This document shows positions 35,701 through 50,700 of a stretch of 64,000 nt of DNA, piece after piece. Under the pieces are notes generated by a model. It was not told the DNA's origin. It saw only the letters and a program-made list of their open reading frames with translations, and searched no databases. The stretch lies in NCBI RefSeq assembly GCF_033807715.1, contig NC_084610.1, positions 5,952,769-6,016,768 on the forward strand, in the 5' to 3' direction. The translations under genes were made by a program, and so were the position numbers. Positions within the stretch are counted from its first letter, which is position 1. Every line of letters starts with the position of its first letter. Source of the DNA: Cololabis saira (lineage: Eukaryota > Chordata > Actinopteri > Beloniformes > Belonidae).

Positions 35701-38700
35701 AAACAAAAATGTCATACATTCTGGATTCATTACAAATCAAATGAAATATTGCAAGCCTTTTATTATTTTAATATTGCTGATTATGGTTTACAGATTAAGA
35801 TTCCCAGAATATTCTAATTTTTTGAGATAGGATATTTGAGTTTTCTTAAACTGTAAGCCATGATCAGCAATATTAAAATAATAAAAGGCTTGCAATATTT
35901 CAGTTGATTTGTAATGAATCCAGAATGTATGACATTTTTGCATTACAGAAAATTAAGGACTTTATCACAATATTCTAATTTTCTGAGAGAGTCCTGTAGC
36001 TTTTATGTTTGTTTGAGTTTGTTTGAAACAAAAAAACAGAGACCTGACTTTAGATTTATTCTTTCCATTTAAAAAAGAATGGGTTGTGATGTGCTGGAGC
36101 CTTTCCCACCTGTCAACCCGCAACAACTGAAGCTCACACTCACAAAAATCACTAATCACCATGATTTTCATGTCGTTTGGAACCTGGGAATTCTCAAACA
36201 CGCCCAAGGAAAACATGTTAACTCCAAACAGGGAGAAACATCGATTTGAGTTGCAGTGCAAACCACCACACCACCATTCTTCCATTCTTCAGTTGGAAAA
36301 AATATACTCACATTTAATGACATGCAAACTGTTTTATTAATTCATATTCACATATGAAGGTTTGGAAGGGTTTTTTTCTCAGAGTCGCTTGCTGGAGAAT
36401 CTTGTTGATAGCAGAGTGGACCCTATTCAGAAAAACTAATCTTAGCAGGGGATGCTGAATCATGACACCATCAAAGGCCCCAACAGAACTTCCTTGTGAT
36501 TCTGTTGACTAATTTTCTGTCTTTAATGACTCTCTTGGAGTTTCCATGCCACCACTCTTCATTAATGTAGGAATATACTATATTTATTCGGGGAAACTCC
36601 TTGTGGAGCTGCTTGAAGTCTCTTAAATCTCCGGGGCAGCCTTTGTGAAGAGCTCTGCGTAATACTGAGGGAGGATTCATCCCAACCCTTCTCCAGACCA
36701 ACATCATTCAATTCAATTTTATTTGTATCGCGTCTAATACAACAAAAGTTGTCTGTAGACGCTTTCCAGAGACCCAGAACATGACCCCAGAGCAATTATT
36801 ACATAAACAATGGCAGGTAAAAACTCCCCTAGTGGGAGAAAAGCCTTAAGCCAAACAGTGGCAAGAAAAACTCCCCTTTAGGAGGGAAGAAACTTTGAGC
36901 AGGACCAGGCTCATAAGGAGCCAGACTGGGGGAGTCGGGGACGTCAGCAGCACACAGCAGGCAGGTGGAAGCAGCAGCGGACATACATTGGCATTGAGGC
37001 TGAAGTCTTCCCCAAACATCTGAACCACTGCCTCCTCTCTTGTCTAATGTAACTCGACCTAATGATCTGGACATCCGGTAGCAGCCTTTCATTTTTTGTC
37101 TTGTTTGGTGGCACACTGGAAGAAGATCTGGTGTCACACTGATGTGGACTTCTTTTTTCTTTTTGGGATTTTTGACCTGGATCTCAGTTGAAGGAACATC
37201 CCTGGAGGTGCTTGCATTTTCTAAGTCCTTTTTTCCTCTTCTTTCCTCTTACTTCAAGAGGACAATATCTCAAGGGAGGGGGCAAGTCTTTTTCCTCTTC
37301 CGTCCTCATCCTCCTTCATTTTTGAGGCTGAGATCTCTGGTGGAAATTTCACTACTGGGCCTTTCTAAAGGAGACTTTACTTCAATAATCCTCCTTTTTC
37401 TTATAATGAGATGCTCTTGCGGTTAGGGTTCTCGTCATCTATCCTTTTTCTTTTTAATGCAGCTTGTTGTTGCTTTTACATTGGTTCCCAGACACTGATT
37501 GGAGTAGCTCTTTGGTCTGTACTTGTGAATGCCGCTACCCGACAACCTCCTCATCTCTTGCAGGTGCCTTCTTGATGGATGTCTGGTCTTCAGACGCTGC
37601 CTCTGAAATCAGTTTGTTCTCCGTCCGTTTTAACTCACAGCAGGGCTGTACGTGTACGCCAGCATGCAAGAGGTCCATCAGAGGCCACACTGTGACAGAA
37701 GCAGCTTATTGCTCCCAAGAGATGCATCTACATGAACAATCCTTCAATTCTGAAGGATGATGAACGCTTTAGCTACTTGGTGTAATATTGGCCATATCTC
37801 TTAAAGCTGAAGAAGGAAGGCCTGTCTTCTGGACCTTACCTTCAAGCTAATGTCCAGCTGTTCAAATTCCTGACTTGGATGCATCTTGTAGGTCAGAAAT
37901 GTGTTGTTTTGTGCTTTTTGGGGGTTTCTGGCTTTCTGGAGTCCAACAATTCCTCTTCTCCAAAATAATGCATAAATCCCATCGGGGAAATTTTGACTGC
38001 TGTTTTCTCAAAGACAAGAGTATAATGTCAAAACAGTACTTAAGAATCATGGTTTACTAGATGTTTTGAAATGTTCTTATTGCACCAGAATGCAATGCTG
38101 ACATCATCTTGATTACATGAAAAAAAAAGAAAAAAAATCTTTCTGGAGGAAATCGAGAAAATTTATTTTATCCGGAATAAAGTGTGATTATGATTCAAAT
38201 GATGCATATGGATATCTGTTGTTTTTATATGAGAGTCAAATCATATTTATGTTTTTTGAAGCTGTTCCCAGTGCTGCTGTGGTACCTAGTTCACACATTT
38301 ACAGAAACAGTCTACAAACACAATTCAATCTCTCCATTAAATTACATTTGTGGCCTCATATGGACAAACAAAAGAAGTTTGTTTTCAGCGTAGGTGAGGC
38401 AAAATTGAATTTGAAATACTTTGCGGTATAGCATCAGCCAAAATACAAGAAAACGCAACATCATGACATTTCACAAAACAAGGTCAAAAGAGGAAAACAT
38501 GACGCTTCACAAAATACAGCTTAGAAACAGAAACCCAACGATATTTCTCTGAAACAATGTGCGTTCTTTTGCTCACCAGGGGTCCGCGAGGTCCTGCAAA
38601 AGCGTGGAGATAAGGCGAAAGCAGTCACGGTAAGGCAGTCTTAACAAGCTATGTTGCATGTAGATGCAGAAAAAATCCAAAGATATGAGAAAAGATGTAG

Positions 38701-41700
38701 GATAAAGCAAATACGTGGCCATTCAAACTTCATTAAGTTCTGAAAACCACTGTAATCCTGGCCTCTTTAAGTGTGTCTGTTTCTCTTCCCTACCAGTCAA
38801 TAAACCTGATCGCTGCTTGGCCAGGGAAACAGGTTGCATAATATCAGCAGAGGTCATGTCAACAGTCAGGGAAGGAATGTAAATCTTTGGCCTTCCAAGA
38901 AATATACGGGCGAAAAGCGGGAGTTTACATTTGATCAAGTGGATGTTTGCAATCAGCTCTGCCGTTAGTCCCCTTAGAGAAATCGGAGAGTTTTGAAAAT
39001 GTTCTCACTGCAGCTGTAAAAATGACTAACAACACATGAAAACAGAACATAATGGGGGGGTAACTGTACCAGAAGCTTCTGTTTCTCACTCAAGAAGAAC
39101 ATATTTGATGCTGGCCACCAAAAGCTGAAGCTGTGAGGTGGAAACATGCACTACTTTGACACAAGTATGACACAGTTTCATTGTGCCACCCCCCCTGCAG
39201 GAGTCAGAGCGTGGTTCAGACCATGGAGGAGAGCTATGAGGTGGACCTGGTCTACATCACAGAGAGGATCATCTCTGTCTCGTTCCCCGGCAGTGCCGAA
39301 GAGCGCAGCTACACCAACAACCTCAAAGAGGTGGCGACGATGCTGCGGTCCAAGCACGGAGAACAGTACATGGTGAGAGATGTCAGACCACAGTGTTCGT
39401 CTGAACTACACTGCAAAAACTCTTTTATTTGTCTTATTTCTAGTTAAAATGTCTCATTTTTAGTCAAAAAAAAATCTCATTATACTTAAAACAAGACTCA
39501 TCACTGGAAAAAACAACAATTTTTACCTGTTTCAAGTAGATTTTCACTTAAAACAAGTAGAAAAATCTGCCAGTGGAACAAGATTTTTTTGCTTGTAATG
39601 AGAAGATAAATCTTGTCCCACTGGCAGATTTTTCTACTTATTTCAAGTGAAAATTTACTTGAAACAGGTGAAAATTGTCAAATAACAAGTTATTTTTCTG
39701 GTAATGACTTAATAATTTTAAGTGTAATGAGATTTTTTGACTAAAAATTAGACATTTTAACTAGAAATAAAACAAATATTCCTATATAGGTAAGAATTTG
39801 AGTTTTTGACAGTGTAGTGCATGTACTGTATGTAGGAGGGTGCTGGCGTGGTATTGGTCTGCATCGATCAAACAATTTAAAATTTGGTTTAAGAACTATC
39901 TAATGCTTAAAGGAAAGCTGGAAGGACAGATGTGGATCATCATATTAATGGAGGAAATGTTATAAAGAAAAAAAGAAACTCTTGATTGGACCATAGGGCA
40001 ATGAGCAAAGGTCATGTGATCTCATGAGTCCAGACGTACCATGATCCAGAGTTATGTAGCATAACAACCACGTAAAGGCAGTATTATGATTGGAGTTTGT
40101 CCGGTTGGTCAAGTTTGAGTCCAAACCAGGAAATCCTGAACGACCAGGTTTAGACATCATTTTCACACATGGATCGGACACCAAGTAGTTTAGACCATAA
40201 CTGTAGTCATGATCTTTGCTGGAGCAGACCGGTGAGCTCATCAGAACAACTAATCAATACAAATGTGTGCTGTAATCAAAGCTAAAGGTGGTCCAGTGAA
40301 AGGAAGTGACTGTTTCATAGATATTTGTTCTGTCTGATTTCAGGTCCTCAACCTGAGTGACCAGAGGAACGACTTGTCAAAGTTAAACCATAAGGTACTG
40401 AAACTTCATCAGCTGCATTATTTCTGTGTCATGAAAACAGAAACATGTGTATGTGGATTGCTTAATCGCCACACTAACTAAAGCCAAACCATGCATGTCT
40501 ATTAACAACTAGCACTAATCATAAATGTTGGATGCCTAACCCCAAACAACCAAACCCAGCCAGGTCCTTTTTGACACAACTGGACAGGTTTCTCTAGATC
40601 TGACTTTGATACCGGTGCATGGGGATAGAAACGGCATTGGACAATCTGTCAAAGAAGTGAACATGTGATGTTGGCAGAGTGACAACCAAGCAACAGAAAA
40701 AGAAAACACAAAAACTACATGGGAACCACACAATGACACATTTCATAGCTCTGACCATTTAGTGTATCCCTCAGGGACCCTTATATTTCGGGCCAGTCCC
40801 AATCCCCCCCTAGTCCTACTTTTCAGCCCTACCCCTAAATTTTGCGCGTTCCCGTGAGGGTAGTGGTGTCCCAATTCCTCTTTGCATCTAGGGCTAGTGG
40901 GCATACCGAGGGTTAGTGTGTATGAATCTAGCCCTTCACAGCTAGGGTTTTTGGATGCTGACTTCTCGACTGAGGGCCTGAGAAAAATTCCCAGAATGCT
41001 TAACGTCATCATTTGCAGACTGAATTAAACAAAAAAACATGGCGGACATTTCTAATTTTTAGTGAATAAAATCAATATTTTGAGTGAGTTTCTGCATAAA
41101 AATGCATTTTGATTACATTTCTAGCGAGAAATATATATTTTACTTTCATAATATTCACTCAGTGAATGTACATAATCACTCGCTCGTTTTTTCAGATCTC
41201 GCCAGAATAAAGGTTGATTTTTTGGTTCTGCGTTACACCAACGTAAAGCCTACGGCGTAGAGTACGCAGCGACGCGCGCCGTATGGCGCGCGTCGCTGCG
41301 TACTCTACGCCGTAGGCTCTGCTTCGATTTAACGCAGAACCATAAATCGCCAGCAGGCCGTTCTCATCCCGAAAACATAGGATCAAATTTCCTAACAGGC
41401 GTTATTTGGATAAACTGAGCCCAGGTTGGGGATCTTAACTTACTTTTACACCTGAAAAAATATTAAAACTTAATAAAGTGGCATATTAACAGCGCTACAG
41501 CAGAAATGAAAACAGCTTCTAGCTCTCAGCTTCCTGATATGGTGTGACGTATGTGCAAACATAACTACGCAGTCGCTTACGTACCCGAACGTAAACCACG
41601 CAGTGACGTAGCAAGTGGTGTCCCAATCCCTAGGGAACATTACAAAGCCCTACTCATTTTTAGGGCTAGTGGTAGAAAGTAGGGGGTGTATTGGGACTGG

Positions 41701-44700
41701 CCCTACGTCCACAAAGGGGCCCCTGATACTTAAACCATTAGAGACCAATGTCATTTGCCCATTGCAAGGCCCCACTTTCACTGCACCCACATAGCCATGC
41801 TGGCTGGGACTGGGCTGGACGGGGATCGGTTCTCTGGGCTAGCAATCCCATTTTCCACTACGTGTTACCTTCTTTTAAGCGTTTTTCAACACATTTGTGC
41901 AATATTGCTTACGTGCTAGTTTGCAAACGTTTTAATCTGACAAATTAGAACAACGTGCATTGGCATGTTATGGTTTAGTAAGATAGGCATAGGCAAGGAT
42001 CTTTTCCAGACCTAAAGATGAAACCTGTGTCTGAATAATCCTCAGGTTCTGGAGTTCGGCTGGCCAGATTTCCACGCTCCACCGCTCGACAAGATATGCA
42101 GCATGTGCAAGGCTATCGACATGTGGCTCAGTGCAGACGCACGCAACGTGGTGGTACTGCACAACAAGGTAAAGCGAGAACGGCGAGAAAATAAACCAGG
42201 GGACGGGGGGGAACACGGCAGTAATGTGTGGAAACATTTCTCTGGCTGTATGTTGTGACTTCCTGTAATCCTTTCATCGCTGTGAAGCTGCCAGAAACTT
42301 CCAGGAAAAACTTTTCTCCCTTATCTTTTCATCCTACAGGTTTTTGACTGCTGACCTTAAAAATCTCAAATAATCAATAGTTATTCTGTTCTCATAGTTT
42401 TGGCTCTCATTCCTTCTCGTTCAAACATACATTACCCCACTGTGTTTTTAGTTTTCGTCCAGATCAAGATGAAAAAGCTAAATTAGATTCGCTCCTGGAA
42501 CCAATTTGTTGCCTTTTGGAGCCCGACTGATCAGTGTAAACAGTCAGGGGGGGATCAAGATTATTTCATGTTATTTATAGTTTCAGCTTTTGGGTTTTTA
42601 AATATAAGTCAGTCAACTTAATCACCAGTATCACGTTTAGAGTGGATTTGTTTAGATCAACACAAACACCGTTCATTCCTTTGAAATGACTCCTGTTTCA
42701 AATAAACGTCTCGGCTCCACATCTTGAAACTTGACGGGTCTTGTTGTCCGTTTGCAGGGAAACCGAGGTCGGACCGGGGTGGTGGTGGCTGCGTACATGC
42801 ACTACAGCAACATATCTGGAAGGTATCAAGCATGTTGTGATCCGTGCACGGATCCAGCTACGCACTGACATTCAGCATTACGTCGTAACTGGCTGAGTAA
42901 AGTTTAACCGACACGCTTCAGCAGAAGATTTCAGGCTGTCAGTAATGAAAATTGCTATTTAAGTACTCTGATCTTTCAAATCTCTTCCTCGCAAAGAGTT
43001 TTTGTAAGGACGGGAGCAACAATCCATCAAAGTTAGACCTTAAAGTCTGGCACTTGAGCAGCCTCAATAATTAACACTGACTTTGATATTTTAGCTGAAG
43101 ATTTCACCGTGGCCAGCTTATTTTACTGGCACGGTCAGAATAATCACTGAAAATGTCATCATCCTCTAAAGCAACCATAGTTGTGTTGGTGGGTCGGAGC
43201 CAGGTAGACTTTAATGTAATTCATAAATGAAGACCAGATCTGTGAAAATGCTGCAGGTTTTACCAAGTAAAGGCTGTTGTTGACTCTTCATGTTCGTCAG
43301 TTTTTCCTGGTGTGGTCAATAAACACGACGCTTACGTAACTTTATGTCCCGCAGTGCTGACCAGGCGCTGGACAGGTTTGCCATGAGGCGCTTCTATGAA
43401 GACAAAGCTGTCGGCCAGCCGTCACAGAAAAGGTAAATCATTACCTCATTACCCCTTTTTTTATCTGTTTTTGAATCTTATCATGAAGCCAGAACAATTG
43501 TAGCAAGGCAGTATATACAGTATATGTATGTATATGTATATATTTTCATAAATAAATAAAGTACAGAGTCCTATTTGTTCAGCCTATTTGGAATTCCTCC
43601 TTCTTTGAGAGATATTTTCCTCTCATAGGTTGAAAAACATCAACCTCTGTGGTCAGTTTCAGATAGTACGTATATGCTGCGCTAGTGTTCAACAGTAACC
43701 TGCACAAAGTGGAAAAACTCAGCTTTTGAAAAGCAAACTTCTTCCTGTTGTTTGACCGTGGAGTGAAATGATACAGGCTCCAGGTGGAGGCTCTTATCAA
43801 AGCAGCTTTGAGTAGAATTAGTCAACTCATTTATAAAGATTTGTACTTCTTTGTGCTGAACAATGGGGGGATCTTTCAATACCTACCAAGCGCCAACCGT
43901 CTAACTTCCGGACTGAGGCTCATGCAGAATTACACTGCAAAAACTCAAAATTTGTCTTATTTCTAGTTAAAATGTCAAATTTTTAGTAAAAAAAAAATCT
44001 CATTACACTTAAAACAAGACTAATCACTGGAAAAAAAAAAAAAAAACAATTTTCACCTGTTTCGAGTAGATTTCAAGATTTTTTTGCTTGTAATGAGAAG
44101 ATAAATCTTGGTCCTACTGGCAGATTTTTCTACTTATTTCAAGTGAAAATTAACTTGAAAAAGGTGAAAATTGTCAAATAACAAGATATTTTTCTGGTGA
44201 TTAAGTGTAATGATATTTTTTTGACTAAAAATGAGACATTTTAATTAGAAATAAGACAAATATTCCTGGTAAGATTTTGAGTTTTTGCAGTGTAAGATCT
44301 GTTGCAGTTCCTCGACTGACCACCAGAAACTGGCTGCAAAAGCGGGGCGATCTCCATGACTCCCTTTTTAAAATGTCCAGCTATACAACAGAAAATAACG
44401 TATTAACAGCCTGGTTCCCAAAACCCTTTTGGACTCAATCGTTTGATTTCACATCCATAACAACTGAGTGGTGTTTTTTTTTTTTTTTTTGTAACACATC
44501 AGGAAGGTTTATATGAAGCATTTATTACTTACATGATTGATTGACAGTCGGCTCAGCCAATGGTTGGCCGTTATCCTCATCTGTAGTCTTCGTGCTTCTG
44601 CACTTAGCAAAGTAGCCAACCCTTTGTGGGCGTGTTCCCATTGGCACCATGGCTGCACCCCGTACGAAGAGAAACAGGGTTTAAAACCAGTCTTCAGACA

Positions 44701-47700
44701 CCAGTCGGTCACGTGACCCAACGCTTCTTCCACTGTTTTTAACAGTGTCTGATTTCTACGGAAGAGTATTAGGGCCAGGCAGGAGAAAAAATATTTGTGA
44801 GGGGAAGATTTTCTTTTTATTGTGCACTTCGAGAAAAAAGTCGAAATGTCGAGAAAAAAGTCGAAATGTCGAGAATAATGTCGAAATACAATTTCAAGAA
44901 TAAAGTCGAAATATCGACATTAATGTTGAAATACAATTTCGTTTTTTTTCGTTCTTATTTATTTCGAAAAAAACAAGAAAAAAGATAAGAGAAACAAATA
45001 CAGGTGGGCATTCTGCCACATAAAGAAAAAAAAAACACATCAAAAAACATATTTCAGTTACATGTTCGAAAAGGAGTGGGAGGAAGTATAAATTTATTTA
45101 ATCCCACCCCCTTTCCACAACTAAACATAAATTATATGCCTGTATTTACGCTTTATACTCTACACTAATTTGTTTTTTCTGAACATTTCAACTTTATTCA
45201 CAAAATTTTGACTTTTTTCTCGACATTTCGACTTTTTTCTCGAAATTGTACTTCAACATTGATCTCGATATTTCGACTTTTTCCTCAACATTTAAACTTT
45301 TTTTTCGACATTTCAACTTTTTTTATCGAAGAAAAAAAAAATCTTCCTCTTCTAAAATATTATTTTTATTTTTCTCCTGACTGGCCCTAATACTCTTCCG
45401 TAGATACCTGACAGAAAAGCGAGTGTAAACTTATTTTAGGCTTAGGAGAAAAGTGACCTCAGTCTCTCTTCTTTTACGTAGCTAGCTAAGAAACTACTGG
45501 ATTGCTTGAAGCCGTCAGTGCAACTTCACGCACAGTTTTAGTTTCCCTAACATTGAGAAGGAAGGTTAGACTTCTGTATAACCTTGTGTAAACTTTCTCC
45601 AACCACGGGCTACATGGGCTTCGTGCCGGCCGGGCAGCTCCCACTCAAGTCTCAAGCACACTGAGAGAACTTGCAAGAGATGCATGTCGCCCAAAGCCAT
45701 CCAGTTTCAAAAGCATTTGGGTGTAGAAATTCTTTCCTGTTTCCTGGTGCTCATCTCCAATTAAGTTTTAATTGAGATAATTGTGAAAAATGTTGGAGCG
45801 CAGAGAGAAGCAATCTGTCTTGTCCGTGTGACGGATTCCACCAGCGTCTCCAGGGAGGCTGCAGTCCACGTTGGAAGTTTATTTCTGTCAGCAAATCTTC
45901 CCTCAATCGCTCCGAGATTTAAAGGGGTGTGTTTTGACTGCTTTCCATGAATTAAGAGAAAAGTAGTGAAGGACTGTAAATCCCAAACCAGAGTGGGTCG
46001 AAGCATCCCAGATAAAAAGCGATATATTATTTTGAATACAGTTCATTCGAGGGCGACTGTTTTCCCAGTTATCTTCCCTTGAGTCATAAATCTGCTCCTA
46101 CTATATAATTATCCTTCTACCTTATTAGATAGCCGACTGTTTAAAGGCCTGACCCTTCAAGAGTCTTTATCTGAACTTTTCAGAGGCTTAACAACAATTC
46201 ATCTCGTTTCTAGTGAATTAGACAAGCAGCCATTCCTTAACACGTCTATAGGCTTGCCCTCTGCCTCGCCGCTATTTCCTGCTTTGGGTATAATTATCTC
46301 TGCCCCTTGAGTCTGCGAGTATAATCGTCTGGAGTTTGTGACATTAACATGAGGAACGGGAGGGAAGCAGAGAGTCTGCCGCTGCCACGAAGGATACGTC
46401 ATATGGTGTAGTACGCCGAGTGTTTCAGCTCCGGCTTTTGTCACATTCACCGACTTGAACGTCGGAACAAAATGTCAGGAGAGTTTCTTTTTTACTTGTG
46501 CACTCTTTGTACCTTGGAGACGGGCTTGAACACCAGTTTGAACACCAATTTTAGTAGAAGTAGTTCTGTTATGTGAGTCTAAACAAGTATTTTCGGTGAC
46601 TGAACAAGAGCGAATGAATGAAAACGGGGCAAATAAGGTATCGTTGTAGCACTTTTTACACTGAAGGATGACGTCTGTGTGTGTTTTGCGCGGCCCATGG
46701 ATGCGTTAGATACCTCTCTGTCTGCCATCTCGCTCCTACTGCTTTGATTGGCCGTTCCAAGTTCTCCAAGTTCTCCAAGTTTGGTCTCATGCGCTCGGGA
46801 GTTCATACTTGGCAAGTACAACTCAGGAGCACTCACTTCAGAAGATGGGAGGAAACATTTCTATTGTTTTTATATTCCAGTTAAAGGAGAATTGAACTTA
46901 ATTCAGCTGACGGAAACACGAGGACGAGCATCAGCTAAAGAGTCAAAGATCTGTTCAGGATGATGCTGTCTTGCTAAAGGCAAGATCGTGACGATGTCTC
47001 ATCACGCATGTACTGTAGCTACAAGTCCCCACCCCCCCCCCCCGGAGTTTCTAACACGACATCCCAGGTCGGGTTAATTGAATTTCACGGAGGCCAAACC
47101 ATCTGCTCGCTGACAGCAGAGCAAGAGAGCGTCTGCGCGCTGCGACACGGCGGTCAAGGTTACATTTGGTACCATTATCGTTATCATCATTAACAACCAG
47201 ACCACACTAACTCAACAGACCCCCAACCGGCCTCTGCGCACCGGCCCGCTCCCACGGCTCTGCGGTGCATGCAGCTCACTTTATATTCAGAGTGGCAGTC
47301 CAACGAATTCATGAACCTTTACTATGTAATCCTGCCAGAATGTCTCCCGGTATGATCACGTATCAGGGCAAGAGAGATTCCTCTGTTTCTATGGTGATTT
47401 TGAGATATATTTTTATTATAATACATATTAAATAGTTTTGTTTAATAATTATAGACCTCTTTCATATGCCAGCCAAAGCTAGTCAGCACAGTTTGTACCC
47501 CACCCGTTCACACACATTACCATCGGTACAGAATGTACCGAACCAATTGCAATGTAGTGGGGTTTATGCAGTACTGGAGTTGAGGGGGGATGAGGGGGGA
47601 TGGCATCCCTCCTGAAATAAAAACGGTCAAAATCACCCCCCCTGTAAAATTGCCATCCCCCCTTTCCATCCCTTATGTCATTTCATCAATGAATGTGGTT

Positions 47701-50700
47701 TTACTGCTATTTCAACATTTAGAGTCATCACCAGAAAAATAACTTATTTGACAATTTAACTCCTGCTTCAAGTAAATTTTCACTTAAAATAAGTAGAAAA
47801 ATCTGCCAGTGGGACAACATTTATCTTCTCATTACAAGAAAAAAAATCTTGTTCCACTTATTTGAAGTGAAAATCTACTTGAAACAGGTGAAAATTGTTG
47901 TTTTTTCCAGTGATGAGTCTTGTTTTAAGTGTAATGAGATTTTTTTTTACTAAAATGAGACATTTTAACTAGAAATAAGACAAATATTCTTGTTAAGATT
48001 GTGAGTTTTTGCAGTGATCCATTTTACTTATCCTGTGAAGGACAGAGTCATATTGATAAGTTCAGAAAAAAGTGTTTTTTATTGTTGTGTTTTGATGTAT
48101 TTGATGTAAGTCCAGTGGATATTTAAAGCTTACAGAAGGCTGCATTTAACTGCTGCTATGTCATTCCTGCAGTATTTCTGCAGGTGTTTTGGTCAGTGCT
48201 ATTATTTGTAATATATTATATTATTTGTAATCAGCACAAATGATCTGTCCCCATATGATAAAATCCACCATCCCCCCTGATTTTTTTTACAACTCGAGTA
48301 CTGGTTTTATGTGATGACTCTGGAAAAAGACAGGGTGTCAGATCCTGCTCTGATTGAAGCTGCGAGGCGTGGACTGATAATACCCAAACATTTTCTATCT
48401 TTTCCGCAGGTATGTGCGCTACTTTAACGGCCTCCTGTCCGGCCACATAAAGATCAACAACAAGCCCCTATTCCTGCATCACGTCATCATGCACGGCATT
48501 CCCAACTTTGAAGCCAAAGGAGGTGAGCGCCTGCAGAGAGACGTCAGTCTCCCGGTGGTCCTGAATGCATTTCAACGTCTTTGTTTCCGTCCCTTCGCAG
48601 GCTGCCGGCCCTTCCTGAAGATCTACCAGGCCATGCAGCCAGTCTATACGTCAGGAATATAGTATGGAAACTTTTCTTCCAGTTCAGAGTGCTTTGTGTT
48701 TGAATCCAGGACAAAACTGAGCCCGAAAGGGAATTAGCTGAAATTAAAAGACCTTTATTGTCTCTGCTTGTGACAGCAATGTGCAAGGAGACAGCAACAC
48801 CAGTATCTGCATCACCATCGAACCAGGACTCCTCCTGAAGGGAGACATCTTGGTAAGGTTTCCCTCGAGCCGGGGACTAGTCTTCCCTCAACTCCTCTGA
48901 CAGCAGAGTCACATGGCTTCCTCTCCTGTTCATCACAGTTGAAGTGTTACCACAAGAGGTACAGGAACCCGACCAGAGACATGATATTCAGGGTGCAGTT
49001 CCACACTTGTGCCATCCACGACCTCGGCGTGGTTTTTGGGAAGAGCGAGCTTGACGAGACCTCCAATGGTAACTGCTCTTTTTCTGAATGGGGCAAGTTA
49101 ACAGTTCATTCATACCAAACTTACTGTTTACAGCCAGAACAAGCCGGAAAACATTCATATGTGCTGCAGAATATTGATGACTTATTTCTGATGTTTCGGA
49201 GTATCGGATCAAATCTGAGATTGTTTTTTAGTATCCAGTAAAAAGAGTTAAGCTTTGGTGCAGGAAACCCTGTTTTCCTCAGTCCTGCAGTAAACGGAGC
49301 CCTCTGCTGGTGAAAGCAGCTCATTATTTATTCACAAGTAAATAACAGAAAACCCTTTTTCTTAAAAGAATGCAAATAAACAACACGGATTGTAGTTAAA
49401 AATGGGAAGTAATGAGTCTCCAGGCGTGTTGAAACCTACTACCTGTTCTTAGGTTTCTGCTGTTTTATAAAAGTGATTTTTGAACTTTGTGTCTTTGTAC
49501 AGATGAAAGGTTTCCAGAATATGGGAAGGTGGAGTTTGTCTTCTCATATGCTCCAGAAAAAATCAGAGGTAATCCACTGAAAGCATTTTTTTTCCACAAC
49601 TGAGCAGAGAGATGACGTCAGTCTGGAGTGTGGAGCCTTTTTTCTTAGCGAGACTGTGACTGATATGATCTCAGAGTGGGTTTTTCTCGTCTTCCTCAGG
49701 GCTGAGCCACCTGGAGAACGGGCCCAGTGTTTCTGTGGACTACAACACCCAGGATCCCCTGATCCGCTGGGACTCGTACGAGAACTTCATCCACCGCGGC
49801 GAGGACATGGTCGACGGAGAGCACAGTACGTCGCCTCTTCCTTCTAAAAATAAAAAAAACTAAACCCAAACAAAGTTCAAACACTAGATGAAACGATTCC
49901 TGACCTAACGATAGCTCGGGCTTGGGAGCTCTGGGCCGATTCACCAACATGTTCTTAAGAACGATCTTAAGAAATGTCTTAAGATCTAAAATTAAGAAGT
50001 TCATAAGGAAGTTCTTAAGTGCAATTCCTCAATATTTTCTTAAGAACCGTCTTAAGAACTGTCATTTCTTACGAATTTCTTATTTTCCCTACTTAAGAAC
50101 TTCTTAAAATATGTCATTGCATTGCACACGCCAACAAACAACATTTATAGGTAGTTTGCGTCTTAACAGCCAGTCACTCACTAAACATGGAGAAGGAGAA
50201 GAAGAGATGCAGGAACTTTTCAAGGTTATGGTGGATGAGATTAATGTGCAAAAAAAAATATTATTGGGGAAATTAATAATAATTAACTACCACGCTAACA
50301 ACTAACATGCTAACAAACAGTTAACAGGCTCTTTGTGTAATTAATTACAACGTATATCCTCAAACTATGACCTACTAGTCTAAACTTGTCTAAAATGTGT
50401 TGAAAAAGGTGATATTAGAGGCTTATTATTATTATTACCTTTTCACAGAAGACATTATAAGACAGGTCAAGGTTGTCTTAAAGTTAAGAAAAAAGTCAAG
50501 AACAAATTTGAGAACTTTTATTTCAAGAATACCATTTATTCTTAAGTTTTTTCTTAAGAAGAAACTTAAGAAGAAAGTTGAGAAAATACTTAAGAACTTT
50601 TTTGGAGAATATGACTTCTTCTCCTTTTTCTTCTTAAGACTGAACTTAAGAAAAAAATGACACTTAAGAAGAGTTTTTTTCTTAAGAATGTTTTGTGAAT

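Noticed and set aside
39146..39376. Open frame overlapping the first PTP exon in another frame
   Set aside because: It is a shadow of the tensin coding frame, which is fixed by the [10 protein letters not shown] motif and by junction phase.
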